DNA of 34,628 nucleotides, from NCBI GenBank assembly GCA_016928525.1, contig JAFGKO010000111.1, positions 1-34,628 of the forward strand, written 5' to 3'. Shown here one piece after another: positions 6,970 through 15,167 of this stretch. Every line of letters begins with the position of its first letter. Position 1 is the stretch's first letter. The translations under genes were made by a program, and so were the position numbers. The notes under the pieces are model-generated. The model ran no database searches, had not been told where the DNA came from, and saw nothing but the letters and a program-made list of their open reading frames with translations. Origin of the DNA: Anaerolineales bacterium (GTDB taxonomy: Bacteria > Chloroflexota > Anaerolineae > Anaerolineales > Villigracilaceae).

Positions 6970-7971
6970 ATGAAAACCAAACTGTTTGCCATCCTATCCC
7001 TGACTCTCATCGCATTAACGATCCTGACCGCTTGCGGTGCTGCAGCTACAGAAATCCCTGCTGAGCCTGCACTGCCCGAAATGTTCACCGAAGAGGATCG
7101 CGCCGAACCATCAGACAACTCAGGCTTTGCAGGCGCGCCTGCTGTTGGACAGGAAGCCGAGAAATCCGCATTGCCTATGCCTGAAACTGGCGTGGTCTAC
7201 CAGACCGTGCCGGATATGGATAACGCTCCCGGCCAGGCTGCCTATGTGGACCGCATGCTCATCAAGAACGCCGAAGTCAGCGTGCTGGTCGAAGACAGCG
7301 ACGTTGCCATCGACCGCCTGACCCAGGTGGTTGGCGATGTGGGCGGGTATATCGTCAGCTCACGCATCTGGTACCAACCCCATCTGGATGGCGAGAACTA
7401 CAAATACGCCAGCATCACGTTGGGCATCCCGGTCGACCAGTTCGAGGTCACCATGCGCCGCGTGCGCGGACTGGCTATCCGCGTGCTGGATGAGAATGCA
7501 TCCGGTGAAGATGTCACCGACCAGTTTGTGGATTTGCAGTCCCGCCTGAGCAACCTGGAAGCCACGCAGGCGCGCATCCAATCCTTCCTCGAGGATGCCA
7601 AGACTGTTGATGAAGCTCTGCGTATCAACCAGGAACTGGCCCAGATTGAGGCTCAGATCGAAGAAGTCAAAGGACGCATGAACTATCTGTCTGACCGCGC
7701 GGCTTTCTCGACCATCACGGTCACCGTTTCGCCGGAACTGCCCGAGATCAAGCCTGCTCCCGTTCCTGAGCCCAAGCCCTGGACCCCCAGCGAGACTCTG
7801 AAAGATGCCACCGAAACACTGGTGAAGGCTTATCAGGGCATCGTAGAGTTTGCCATCTGGATCATAGTGGCTGTACTGCCAATTCTGGTTCCACCCGTGC
7901 TGATCGTCTGGATGCTTCTAAAGCTGTTACGTCGAAAACCAGCCAAGCAAGTATCCGGTAGTGGAAGTTAA
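6970..7971 (+). CDS. DUF4349 domain lipoprotein
   Basis: The 333-residue protein starts at ATG 6970 with GGAGGAG 5 nt upstream. A lipoprotein signal peptide ends in LTILTAC (Cys22), followed by an acidic, low-complexity linker. The DUF4349 domain runs from about residue 95 to 255: RMLIKNAEVSVLVED, the VGDVGGYIVSSR strand-turn, and DQFVDLQSRLSNLEATQARI with a long coiled coil. A C-terminal membrane helix (about 290-320, IWIIVAVLPILVPPVLIVW) ends in basic residues. The family is extracytoplasmic and its function is unknown. The protein is probably anchored at both ends. The converging terminator at 7979 closes the unit. Confidence 0.88.
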   Translation: MKTKLFAILSLTLIALTILTACGAAATEIPAEPALPEMFTEEDRAEPSDNSGFAGAPAVGQEAEKSALPMPETGVVYQTVPDMDNAPGQAAYVDRMLIKNAEVSVLVEDSDVAIDRLTQVVGDVGGYIVSSRIWYQPHLDGENYKYASITLGIPVDQFEVTMRRVRGLAIRVLDENASGEDVTDQFVDLQSRLSNLEATQARIQSFLEDAKTVDEALRINQELAQIEAQIEEVKGRMNYLSDRAAFSTITVTVSPELPEIKPAPVPEPKPWTPSETLKDATETLVKAYQGIVEFAIWIIVAVLPILVPPVLIVWMLLKLLRRKPAKQVSGSGS

Positions 7972-7978
7972 TCCAAAA

Positions 7979-8009
7979 ACAGGGCAGCACCCTCGCTGCC
8001 CTGTTTTTT
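7979..8009. terminator. Bidirectional terminator between converging genes
   Basis: A 10-bp perfect stem ACAGGGCAGC/GCTGCCCTGT with a 6-nt loop ends in TTTTTT on the plus strand, and AAAAA upstream gives a T run on the minus strand. It can serve both the DUF4349 gene and the converging LysM gene. Confidence 0.92.
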
Positions 8010-8023
8010 CATTCCGAGCTGGT

Positions 8024-8770
8024 TCAATGAACATTAACGCGATCAGGATAGAATTTCATGGAAAGAGTCACACCTTCCCGCAATTTGAAATCGCCGACAA
8101 ATTCCTTCCCGCCGACCCAGGCGACATAGTGGTACTGCCCGACTGGCACGCTGACCGTTCTCGACCCATCTACTGAATATTCGTAGGTAACATTTACCTT
8201 GTCCGTGGCTGTTATGCCCTGCAACGAAACGTAGACATCCGCGTTAGCATAGTTGACCAATTTGATCGTTCTGAAGGATGCCTTCGCAGGCACTGTTCCA
8301 TAGGAGAGATCAGCCGAGGGTTCCGTTGAACTCGAACCGACCACCCAGGATGATCCCGGCACGTAGATCACCTGCCCGGCGTAGATGCGGTTGATATCCC
8401 AGATGTGCGGGTTGGCAGCCCACAGGCTGTTTACACTGACCCCATAGCGGCTGGCAATCTTTGCAAAGGTGTCGCCGTATTGGACGGTGTACGTACTGGC
8501 ATAACTACCGCTTGAAGAACCGCTGTAGCCGCCACCCGGGATGACCAGCACCTGACCAGGGTAGATGTAGTAACCAATGCCCGGGTTGGCTGCGTACATT
8601 TGGGCCAGGGTCACACCGCAACGATCGGCGATAGTGGATAGCCAATCACCCGGCTGGACAACATACGTACTGCCACAACTCGACGATGCCCGGACATTCC
8701 CCGGGCTTGCAAAGGATGCCAGCAAAATTGCTGAGATAACGAGCATTTGAGTAAATGATTTGAGTGACAT
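8024..8770 (-). CDS. Secreted protein with two LysM domains
   Basis: The 248-residue protein begins at an ATG preceded by AAGGAG 7 nt upstream. A signal peptide spans residues 1-29 (hydrophobic VISAILLASFAS, then A-x-A-like site). Two LysM repeats follow: TYVVQPGDWLSTIADRCG (about 35-79) and TYTVQYGDTFAKIASRYG (about 93-139), separated by a Ser/Gly linker. LysM binds N-acetylglucosamine-containing polymers, so cell-wall attachment is expected. The remaining about 100 residues (FRTIKLVNYANADVYVSLQG onward) look like a beta-sandwich seen in Chloroflexota LysM proteins, but I cannot name it; no catalytic motif is visible. It lies 98 nt downstream of the cyclase gene on the same strand. Confidence 0.88.
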   Translation of the reverse strand: MSLKSFTQMLVISAILLASFASPGNVRASSSCGSTYVVQPGDWLSTIADRCGVTLAQMYAANPGIGYYIYPGQVLVIPGGGYSGSSSGSYASTYTVQYGDTFAKIASRYGVSVNSLWAANPHIWDINRIYAGQVIYVPGSSWVVGSSSTEPSADLSYGTVPAKASFRTIKLVNYANADVYVSLQGITATDKVNVTYEYSVDGSRTVSVPVGQYHYVAWVGGKEFVGDFKLREGVTLSMKFYPDRVNVH

Positions 8771-8868
8771 TTCGCGTCTCCTTGGTTATGGAAACCTGAC
8801 CATATTTCAACACCATAATAAGACAAAACGAAGCAAAAAACAATAATCAAAATGGTGATTGGACCAAT

Positions 8869-10662
8869 CTACACTTTGACTTTCCACACAGGCACCGGTT
8901 CGTCGAAACCTTTGATATCTGCCTCGAATTTTTCTATTTCTACCAGGTTTTCTTTCACCCAGGCTTGCACCTGGTCATCGCTGTAAACCGTTTCGGAAAG
9001 CACGATCTCACCGCCGGCTGAAAATTCGGTCAGGCGGGCAGCGATGTTGACCATCGAGCCAAAATAGTCCAAACGCTCGTTCAAGTTGACCACAATGCAC
9101 GGCCCGTGATGGATGCCTATTTTTATCTGTAGCAGCGGTTCCCCATACCTGGCAATGGCTTGCTGCGCCTGCCATACGGCTCGCAATGCAGAGACGGGTT
9201 CGCGGAATGAAGCCATGACTGCATCACCCATCGTCTTGACAATCGAACCGCCCTCCAATGACACAGCTTTCTCTAAATCGACAAAATGCTCCTGTACGCG
9301 TCCGAAGGCGGGCGCATCCCCGATCTTCTGATACAACCGGGTCGATTCGTACAGGTCAGTGAAGACAAGCGTCAACGAACCGATCGAGATCTCTTCCCCG
9401 GGCCGTAAGACTTCACTGGCAAACAGGTCACGAAACACTTGCAAGACTGTCACATCTGCGGCGGTAGCAGCCTGGTCCGACCATGCGAAGCGTTCCAGTT
9501 GGAAGGTCTGGTCGGACTCGGTCGCATTGACCAGCTTCAGGCCTGGTTCGACGCTGATGGTTTGTTCTTCGTCCGGCCAGCCAAACTCGGTCACACGCAG
9601 GATGCTTTCAGCAGGACCTTCTGGATGTGCTCTCAACGCAAGCATACCGGGTACATTCGATGCGCGCAGGTTGTAACGTCCCGGCTCGAGTTGCAGATAT
9701 TCCAGCGTTTCTCGCAAGGCCGAAACCTGTTGCGACATCACAATGTGGGGTTGGTATTGCGGGCTACTCACGCAGAATTTTACAGACCCATCCACGGTGC
9801 GTACCGACGGGTTGGGCCGGAAAATCACCTCCACGTTGTGGTCGAATTGCGCGCGGAAGTCGATTTTGCAAGTGTTGCAATGCGAGGCGACTTTGACCTC
9901 GCTCAGGCTGTCCATGCTTTCTGCCATACGGCGACAGCGCGGGCATAACAGTTCCCAGTACATATCCAGCAAGCCCAGGCGCGTGGCGTGCAAGAACATC
10001 TCCAGTACAGGGCGGCGCGCGCTGCCCCAGTTGTCGGCCAGGACAAACGGTCTCATACGCTGGACGGACAAATCGTCAGCCTGGTTGAGGAATTCGACCA
10101 GACGCTCGTACTGGGCGGGGTCTACGCCCCGGGTGTGCAACGCCTCTTGCGCAGACTTCAGCCTGCTGCGCCCACCTGGGCTTAATCTGCGCCGACGGGA
10201 GCCTTCCGCCACTCCCTTACCGCGCTTGAGGATACGATCATAATTGTGAAAGACATTCCCAAAGCGTCTGGCGCTGACCAGGCCAATTGCAAAAGGGATG
10301 CCGATGAGCCCCAGCAGGTTGGCAGGCCTGGCCCAGACCTGGTATTTCAGCAGCGAGCCAGTTGGCTGACGCGTTTCAAGCGTCAACAACGTGCGCATTT
10401 CTTTGAGAGGCCCTCTATGAAATTTGCGCAGGATACCGAACGAACGGGAATAGGTCCACTCGAACGGTTCTTCATCCCATTCGAAGACAACCAGCGGCAC
10501 TTTATAGCGCAGACGGTAAATCCCGTCGCGCAGGCCCATGATTTTCATCGGCGGCAGGCCAGCGTCGCGATTGAAGCGGTTGGTATCCGAGACCAGCGGC
10601 CAGAGTGCCTCAGGCGTGGATTCCAATTCCCATTGCCAGAAATAATAAAACTCGCGTGTCAT
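8869..10662 (-). CDS. Class III adenylate cyclase with SRPBCC-like N-terminal domain
   Basis: The 597-residue protein starts at the ATG at 10662 (AAGGAC 5 nt upstream); a longer frame has no ribosome site. Residues 1-150 (WELESTPEALWPLVSDTNRF) resemble an SRPBCC/START-like ligand-binding fold. The middle region, probably DUF5939, contains a zinc-ribbon pair CPRC ... CNTC. The C-terminal cyclase homology domain (about 428-575) has both metal aspartates, D436 in VFTDLYEST and D480 in KTMGDAVM. The adenine-selecting Lys476 and the transition-state N539/R543 of NIAAR are also present. It should make cAMP as a soluble homodimer, tuned by the N-terminal domain; the ligand is unknown. It is divergent from tRNA-Pro. 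Confidence 0.88.
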   Translation of the reverse strand: MTREFYYFWQWELESTPEALWPLVSDTNRFNRDAGLPPMKIMGLRDGIYRLRYKVPLVVFEWDEEPFEWTYSRSFGILRKFHRGPLKEMRTLLTLETRQPTGSLLKYQVWARPANLLGLIGIPFAIGLVSARRFGNVFHNYDRILKRGKGVAEGSRRRRLSPGGRSRLKSAQEALHTRGVDPAQYERLVEFLNQADDLSVQRMRPFVLADNWGSARRPVLEMFLHATRLGLLDMYWELLCPRCRRMAESMDSLSEVKVASHCNTCKIDFRAQFDHNVEVIFRPNPSVRTVDGSVKFCVSSPQYQPHIVMSQQVSALRETLEYLQLEPGRYNLRASNVPGMLALRAHPEGPAESILRVTEFGWPDEEQTISVEPGLKLVNATESDQTFQLERFAWSDQAATAADVTVLQVFRDLFASEVLRPGEEISIGSLTLVFTDLYESTRLYQKIGDAPAFGRVQEHFVDLEKAVSLEGGSIVKTMGDAVMASFREPVSALRAVWQAQQAIARYGEPLLQIKIGIHHGPCIVVNLNERLDYFGSMVNIAARLTEFSAGGEIVLSETVYSDDQVQAWVKENLVEIEKFEADIKGFDEPVPVWKVKV

Positions 10663-10712
10663 GTTGTCCTTTTTATGATAACAATTGTCTGAATTATACT
10701 TGCATCTGATTG

Positions 10713-10741
10713 TTGCACGAATTCCCAAATACGGCTATAAT
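10713..10741 (+). promoter_or_regulatory. Sigma-70-type promoter of tRNA-Pro
   Basis: TTGCAC (10713-10718), a 17-nt spacer and a perfect TATAAT (10736-10741), placed 34 nt before the mature tRNA. A small inverted repeat (AATCCCCCGCA/TGCGGGATT) lies between the promoter and the tRNA. Confidence 0.85.
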
Positions 10742-10775
10742 ACGGCCTGCCAATCCCCCGCAGTTCTGCGGGATT

Positions 10776-10852
<77 letters not shown>

Positions 10853-10858
10853 AGGATA

Positions 10859-10887
10859 GGACTCTCGTGAGAGAGTCCTTTGCTTTT
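10859..10887 (+). terminator. Rho-independent terminator of tRNA-Pro
   Basis: Stem GGACTCTC/GAGAGTCC with a GTGA tetraloop, followed by TTTGCTTTT, 9 nt after the tRNA end. Confidence 0.92.
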
Positions 10888-11010
10888 AAGGTGAGTCTGA
10901 GTTTCCCCCTACAGGGACGATGCAAATGTCTCTCGCCCCAACTGAAAAAATCGTCGAGCAATAGGTTGGCGGTTTTCTTTTATCCGTTAATTTACTCATC
11001 TTCATAAAGC

Positions 11011-11062
11011 GTCCCGAAGGTTCCCGTAGTACAGGTTTGCTTCCCGCCCAAACCTTCGGGAC
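11011..11062. repeat. Inverted repeat with AACCTTCGGGAC arms
   Basis: GTCCCGAAGGTT (11011-11022) is the exact reverse complement of AACCTTCGGGAC (11051-11062). A nested AGGTTTG/CAAACCT pair allows an alternative fold. The AACCTTCG core is shared with the repeat at 21829-21861. Confidence 0.8.
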
Positions 11063-11158
11063 AATGCTAACATCAATAATTTAATTGCAATGATTCGGGT
11101 GTAACCTTGCCCAATATCCACCGTCATGTCTACAGATGTTCATGTTCTCTCCTCCTTT

Positions 11159-11202
11159 GACGAAAGTTCGCTCTGTACCCATCAGCAGGGCGAATTTTCG
11201 TC
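11159..11202. repeat. Hairpin upstream of the GGDEF promoter
   Basis: GACGAAAGTTCGC (11159-11171) pairs with GCGAATTTTCGTC (11190-11202), 12 of 13 positions, with an 18-nt loop. It ends 32 nt upstream of the -10 box and might be a protein-binding site or a repeat; nothing decides between these. Confidence 0.6.
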
Positions 11203-11233
11203 TGAATCGCGTGAAAAAAAACGCATAAAATGC

Positions 11234-11239
11234 TATACT
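11234..11239 (+). promoter_or_regulatory. Extended -10 box, predicted leaderless start of the GGDEF gene
   Basis: TGCTATACT (TG at 11231-11232, TATACT at 11234-11239) lies 6 nt before ATG 11246, so transcription is expected to begin at or next to the start codon. No Shine-Dalgarno is present and the -35 region is weak. Confidence 0.6.
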
Positions 11240-11245
11240 TTAAAT

Positions 11246-12280
11246 ATGAATAATCCAGAGAAACTATCCACTATCCTTGATCTCTGCATCGATATCGATA
11301 AGACTGCCATCGCGATCTATGGCAGCCTGTCCGATTATGCCGAGAACGAAGCTCTGCGGGGTTTTTGGGGGAAGATGGTTACGGAGGGACAGTCGCATCT
11401 GGAGTATTGGCAGAAGCTCAAAGCGCTTCCGGAATTCAAGGAATTACCGGATGCCTTCGATGATCCAGATAGCGTCATCCATGAACTGGAGAAGCGGGCG
11501 GGGCAGATTCAAGCGTTGCAACAGCAGTGGGAAAAGGATAAGACCGTCAACAGCGCGTTTGTGATCGCTTATCGGTTAGAGGCTTACAAACTTCACCCGG
11601 CGATGAGGACCCTTTTCCAATACTTCCGCCCGATCACTGACGGGACGGTCCCGGCAGAGAGCAAAGAACTCGACGAGACGAATATCAGCGCCTTTGTGGA
11701 AGCCCTGCATAAATATGGCGAAGTGACCCCGGAACTGGAATTGATTGGCGAGACCCTGCAACGCCTGTGGGATCAAAACAAGGCTTTATCGGAACAGTCC
11801 ATGGTTGACCCACTATCTGGTCTGCTCAACCGCCGCGGCTTCTTTACGATGGCAAAACAAATGGCGCACCGGTCGAAGCGCGATCACACGCCCCTTTCGG
11901 TCATGCTGCTGGAAATCGACAACTTCAAAGCCATTAATGATCTTCATGGTACACAAAAGGGGGATGACATCCTGAAACTGATTGCTGGGAAAATCCAGTC
12001 AACTTTGCGGCAATCGGATCTCGTCGCGCGTTATGGTGGTGATGAGTTCATCTTATTGCTACCAAATACAATAAGGGATGGGGGCGAGGCTGTTGCTGAA
12101 AAACTCAGGGGCATGGTCTCCACGGCTCGCCCGATGGGAGTGCCGATGACGGTCAGTATTGGCGGCGCGGAAGACACGATGAAAGAGAACGCTGAACAAG
12201 AACTCCAGAATCTCATTCGCTACGCGGAAGGAAATTTGATCGTTGCCAAGACCAACGGCAAGAACCAGGTTGTATTCTAA
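11246..12280 (+). CDS. Diguanylate cyclase (GGDEF) with helical N-terminal domain
   Basis: The 344-residue soluble protein makes cyclic di-GMP from two GTP. The active-site motif GGDEF is intact (264-268, in ARYGGDEFILLL). The product-inhibition site RxxD (R255-D258) stands five residues before it, as in feedback-controlled enzymes. The GGDEF domain starts near DPLSGLLNRRGFF. Residues 1-about 140 are all-helical with acidic and His-containing helices (CIDIDKTAIAIYGSL, MVTEGQSHLEYWQ). They recall ferritin-like or hemerythrin-like bundles, so metal or redox sensing is possible but unproven. There is no membrane segment. The ATG at 11246 is preferred because of the -10 box 6 nt upstream. Confidence 0.88.
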   Translation: MNNPEKLSTILDLCIDIDKTAIAIYGSLSDYAENEALRGFWGKMVTEGQSHLEYWQKLKALPEFKELPDAFDDPDSVIHELEKRAGQIQALQQQWEKDKTVNSAFVIAYRLEAYKLHPAMRTLFQYFRPITDGTVPAESKELDETNISAFVEALHKYGEVTPELELIGETLQRLWDQNKALSEQSMVDPLSGLLNRRGFFTMAKQMAHRSKRDHTPLSVMLLEIDNFKAINDLHGTQKGDDILKLIAGKIQSTLRQSDLVARYGGDEFILLLPNTIRDGGEAVAEKLRGMVSTARPMGVPMTVSIGGAEDTMKENAEQELQNLIRYAEGNLIVAKTNGKNQVVF

Positions 12281-12345
12281 ATGTAGAATTTTCGGAGTGT
12301 GGACTTTAGTCTGCTACTTCTAAGAAAAAACCGCCGGGACAACAA

Positions 12346-12378
12346 CCTGACAAGGTAATATACTTGTCAGGTCGTTTT
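12346..12378 (+). terminator. Inverted repeat, possible terminator after the GGDEF gene
   Basis: CCTGACAAG (12346-12354) and CTTGTCAGG (12363-12371) form a perfect 9-bp stem with an 8-nt loop, followed by TCGTTTT. It separates the GGDEF gene from the tRNA-Sec promoter. It may also belong to a dispersed repeat family. Confidence 0.65.
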
Positions 12379-12382
12379 ATAC

Positions 12383-12411
12383 TTGCCAATCCCCTTGCCT
12401 TAGAGTATCCT
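12383..12411 (+). promoter_or_regulatory. Putative promoter of tRNA-Sec
   Basis: TTGCCA (12383-12388), 17-nt spacer, TATCCT (12406-12411). The predicted transcription start would fall at or next to the mature 5' end of the tRNA at 12418. Confidence 0.6.
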
Positions 12412-12417
12412 TGCCCC

Positions 12418-12511
12418 GGGAGTGGTTAGGTCCCGGTGGGCTTCCCGGTCTTCAAAACCGGTGGCGGGTCGCGTTGCGGGCCGCGGTGGGTTCGACTCCC
12501 ATCCACTCCCG
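12418..12511 (+). tRNA. selC: Selenocysteine tRNA (anticodon TCA)
   Basis: The long tRNA has the bacterial Sec layout. The acceptor stem has 8 bp (GGGAGTGG/CCACTCCC) and the T arm 5 bp (GTGGG-TTCGACT-CCCAT), 13 bp in total. The D stem has 6 bp (AGGTCC/GGGCTT) closed by a 4-nt CGGT loop. The anticodon arm CCGGT-CTTCAAA-ACCGG carries UCA, and there is a long variable arm. The discriminator is G, and CC follows. This shows the organism uses selenocysteine; no selA, selB, selD or recognisable selenoprotein gene is in the window. Confidence 0.95.
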
Positions 12512-12588
12512 CCTCTATATCGAATAGGGTCGAGTAACCCTGAATGGAATGACGGGCTACTCGACCAGCATTTTTCACAGGTATATCC

Positions 12589-13776
12589 ATGGTATTTCCT
12601 GAAACCGAAGTTCTGACATCTCTTGTTGCGCGTGTCTTTCGGATTGACGATGTGACCACGCTCGACCCCGCCAGAGGGCAATTGCTGCGCTATCGGGGTC
12701 ACCTGCTGGACGAAGATTCCGCCTCGGCCTACGACCAGTTGGCTGCTTCCGTTAATTCATACGAACTCACACCCCTTTTCCGCCTCGAGCAGGGCGAGCA
12801 AGTGATCTATATCGTCAAGTCTCCACCCAAGCAGAAACCGGCCAATCCCTGGGTCAATGTTATCTTGTTCATTCTCACCGTTTTCAGCGTGATGTTGGCC
12901 GGAGCGACGCCCGAAGGCCCGCTTCCTCCCGATGCTGGTGGGCAGATGCTGGCCCTACTTAAAAGTATCTTCACTGGCTGGCCCTTTGCGTTGAGCTTAA
13001 TGGGTATCTTGCTGGCACACGAGTTTGGACACTACCTCGTCAGCCGCTATCATAAGACACCGGCTACACTACCCTATTTCATCCCGCTGCCCTTTCCCCC
13101 GCTAGGAACCATGGGCGCTGCCATTCTGATGAAGGGCGTCCCCAAGAACAAACGCATCCTGTTCGATATCGGTGTAGCTGGCCCGTTGGCTGGCATGCTG
13201 ATTGCTATTCCGGTCTTGTTCTATGGATTGTCGCTTTCATCCCTCGACACGATACAAGCGACCGCCAACAGCTTCATCGAAGGCAATTCCCTGATCTACC
13301 TGTTTGCAAAATTTGCCATCTTTGGAAAGTTCCTGCCCGAGCCGGCGACATTTGGCAACATGCCTCCATTCTTATATTGGCTGCGCTACTTTTTTACCGG
13401 CCAGCCATCGCCCATCGGCGGAACTGACGTTTTCATTCACCCGGTCGCGTTTGCGGGTTGGGCCGGGTTGTTAGTCACAGCTTTGAACCTGGTCCCGGCG
13501 GGCACGCTGGATGGGGGGCATGTGGTCTACTCGTTGTTTGGAGAGAAAGCCCGCAAGGCATTCCCTTATATTATCGGTATCATGGCTGTGCTGGGGATCT
13601 TCTGGAGCGGATGGTGGTTGTGGGCCTTCTTGCTCTTCTGGCTGGGACGTGTCAACGCTGAAACGCTCGACCAGATCACACCTCTGGATCCAAAACGCCG
13701 TGCGGTGGCTGTCTTCGTCATCATCCTGTTCTTGCTGGTCTTCACGCCAGTCCCATTCTCGTTGCTGATTGCATGA
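12589..13776 (+). CDS. Site-2 protease-like membrane zinc metalloprotease (M50)
   Basis: A 395-residue polytopic protein. The zinc motif HExxH is HEFGH at 144-148 within GILLAHEFGHYLVSRY. The second motif NxxPxxxLDGG is NLVPAGTLDGGHVV (Asp308 as third ligand). Both sit in hydrophobic helices, as in S2P/RseP-type intramembrane proteases, which cut membrane-anchored regulators or leftover signal peptides. The N-terminal about 85 residues are soluble with no PDZ domain visible. The substrate is unknown. The ribosome site before ATG 12589 is weak (AGGT). The stop overlaps the next gene by 4 nt (ATGA), indicating coupling to the sugar-binding lipoprotein. A separate promoter was not identified. 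Confidence 0.9.
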   Translation: MVFPETEVLTSLVARVFRIDDVTTLDPARGQLLRYRGHLLDEDSASAYDQLAASVNSYELTPLFRLEQGEQVIYIVKSPPKQKPANPWVNVILFILTVFSVMLAGATPEGPLPPDAGGQMLALLKSIFTGWPFALSLMGILLAHEFGHYLVSRYHKTPATLPYFIPLPFPPLGTMGAAILMKGVPKNKRILFDIGVAGPLAGMLIAIPVLFYGLSLSSLDTIQATANSFIEGNSLIYLFAKFAIFGKFLPEPATFGNMPPFLYWLRYFFTGQPSPIGGTDVFIHPVAFAGWAGLLVTALNLVPAGTLDGGHVVYSLFGEKARKAFPYIIGIMAVLGIFWSGWWLWAFLLFWLGRVNAETLDQITPLDPKRRAVAVFVIILFLLVFTPVPFSLLIA

Positions 13777-15164
13777 ACCGTCGCTGGCTGATTCCGTTTA
13801 TTCTGCTCACTCTTATTTTAGCGGCCTGCCAACCATCTTCCAGTCCGGACGCGGAAGCGCCTACGTCCACGCCGAGAGTTGGCGCGACCAAAACTCCAGC
13901 AGTGACTCAAACTCCGATTGCGGAAAGCAGGCTGGGGGTCCGGGCCGAAGCGCTGAATGGCCTGACGGTGGACGTATGGCATCCCTGGTACGGCGCGCCT
14001 GCGGGATTGTTCGAGTCGCAGGTCGAAGAGTTTAACCGTATTAACCCCTGGGGCATCCTGGTCCAGGCGAAAAGCCTCCAAAATTACACCGAGTTATATG
14101 AACAGGTCAGTGCAGCCGTGCATGGCCCGGACAGGCCGGATGTGGTGGTTGGGCTGCCGGAATACGCCGTGGAGTGGCATGCGCAGGAGGCCGTGCTGGA
14201 CCTGAATTCGTATGTTTCCGATCCGGTATTCGGCTTGAGCGGCGCTGAAATTGCTGATTTCCCGTCGGTGTTCTGGGAGCAGGACCAGGTGGGGGACGTA
14301 CGGCTGGGCATGCCGGCGCAGCGTACCGCGCGCTTTCTACTTTACAACCAGACCTGGGCGAGCGAGTTGGGATTCGACGACGCGCCTGTCACCGCGGAGG
14401 AGTTCCAGGAGCAGGCTTGTAAAGCCAATCTCTCCATGCGCTCGGACCAGGATCTGCAAAACGATGGTGGAGGTGGTTGGTTGATCGATGCCCACCCGAT
14501 CACCGCCGTATCCTGGTTGCTGGCATTCGGCGGCGGCGCGCAGGAGGAAAATAGCTTTCGTTTCTTGCGGCCTGAAAACATCGAGGCGACCCGATTTGTC
14601 AAAGGGCTGGCAGAGAACGGCTGCGCCTGGAAAACCCAGGATGAGCGGCCTTTGAGCAAATTCGTGGAACGCTCGGCGCTCTTTGCGACTGCCAGCCTGG
14701 AGGATTTGCCTGATTTGGCGCGCGATTTTGCCAGCGCAGGCAGCACTGACAAGTGGACTGTGCTGCCCTTTCCCGGCCCCGAAAGCAGCGTGATGGTCGT
14801 CTACGGCTCGTCTTACATCCTGTTCGACTCGGATGACGCCGACCAACTGGCCGCCTGGCTATTCGTGCGCTGGCTGCTCTCGCCGGAAAATCAAGCCGAT
14901 TGGGTGAACAGCGCCGGACTGTTCCCGCTTCAAGCCTCGACCATGAGCCTGCTGGCCGATTACGCAGCCGGGCACCCGGGTTGGGCCGAAGCCGTCAAAT
15001 TGCTTCCTCAGGGACGCATCACCCCGCAACTGGCTGCCTGGCGCACCGTCCGCGTGGCGCTGGGGGACGGCTTCAACTTCATGTTCCGCGTGGATACGCC
15101 AGTGGGACAGGTGCCGACCATCCTGGCACAATTGGATGCGATCGTGGCGGATTTGAATAAATGA
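13773..15164 (+). CDS. Extracellular solute-binding lipoprotein (ABC-type, sugar-like)
   Basis: A 463-residue lipoprotein. The signal peptide ends in LILAAC (Cys19), followed by a Ser/Thr/Pro-rich tether. The body fits family 1 solute-binding proteins: GLTVDVWHPWYGAP and FESQVEEFNRINPWGI at the start, DVVVGLPEYAVEW, then WLIDAHPITAVSWLLAFGG, and the C-terminal AAWLFVRWLLSPENQADW. Such proteins deliver sugars or other solutes to an ABC importer, but no permease or ATPase gene is adjacent, so it may work with distant partners. It is translationally coupled to the M50 protease by an ATGA overlap. A short palindrome follows the stop. Confidence 0.88.
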   Translation: MNRRWLIPFILLTLILAACQPSSSPDAEAPTSTPRVGATKTPAVTQTPIAESRLGVRAEALNGLTVDVWHPWYGAPAGLFESQVEEFNRINPWGILVQAKSLQNYTELYEQVSAAVHGPDRPDVVVGLPEYAVEWHAQEAVLDLNSYVSDPVFGLSGAEIADFPSVFWEQDQVGDVRLGMPAQRTARFLLYNQTWASELGFDDAPVTAEEFQEQACKANLSMRSDQDLQNDGGGGWLIDAHPITAVSWLLAFGGGAQEENSFRFLRPENIEATRFVKGLAENGCAWKTQDERPLSKFVERSALFATASLEDLPDLARDFASAGSTDKWTVLPFPGPESSVMVVYGSSYILFDSDDADQLAAWLFVRWLLSPENQADWVNSAGLFPLQASTMSLLADYAAGHPGWAEAVKLLPQGRITPQLAAWRTVRVALGDGFNFMFRVDTPVGQVPTILAQLDAIVADLNK

Positions 15165-15167
15165 AAC

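Larger units (their letters stand above)
10888..11233 (+). other. Gene-free stretch between tRNA-Pro and the GGDEF gene
   Basis: No convincing gene is seen. It holds a degenerate echo of the tRNA-Pro 3' end (CTCTCGCCCCAACT at about 10929-10942), an inverted repeat at 11011-11062 and a hairpin at 11159-11202. An in-frame ATG at 11126 could extend the GGDEF protein, but it has no ribosome site and the added residues look non-coding. Confidence 0.6.

Noticed and set aside
11126..11245. Forty-residue N-terminal extension of the GGDEF protein
   Set aside because: No ribosome site, a hairpin lies within it, and a -10 box stands 6 nt before the internal ATG.
14337..14846. Minus-strand frames in the solute-binding protein gene
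   Set aside because: Typical high-GC antisense shadows of a clear lipoprotein gene.
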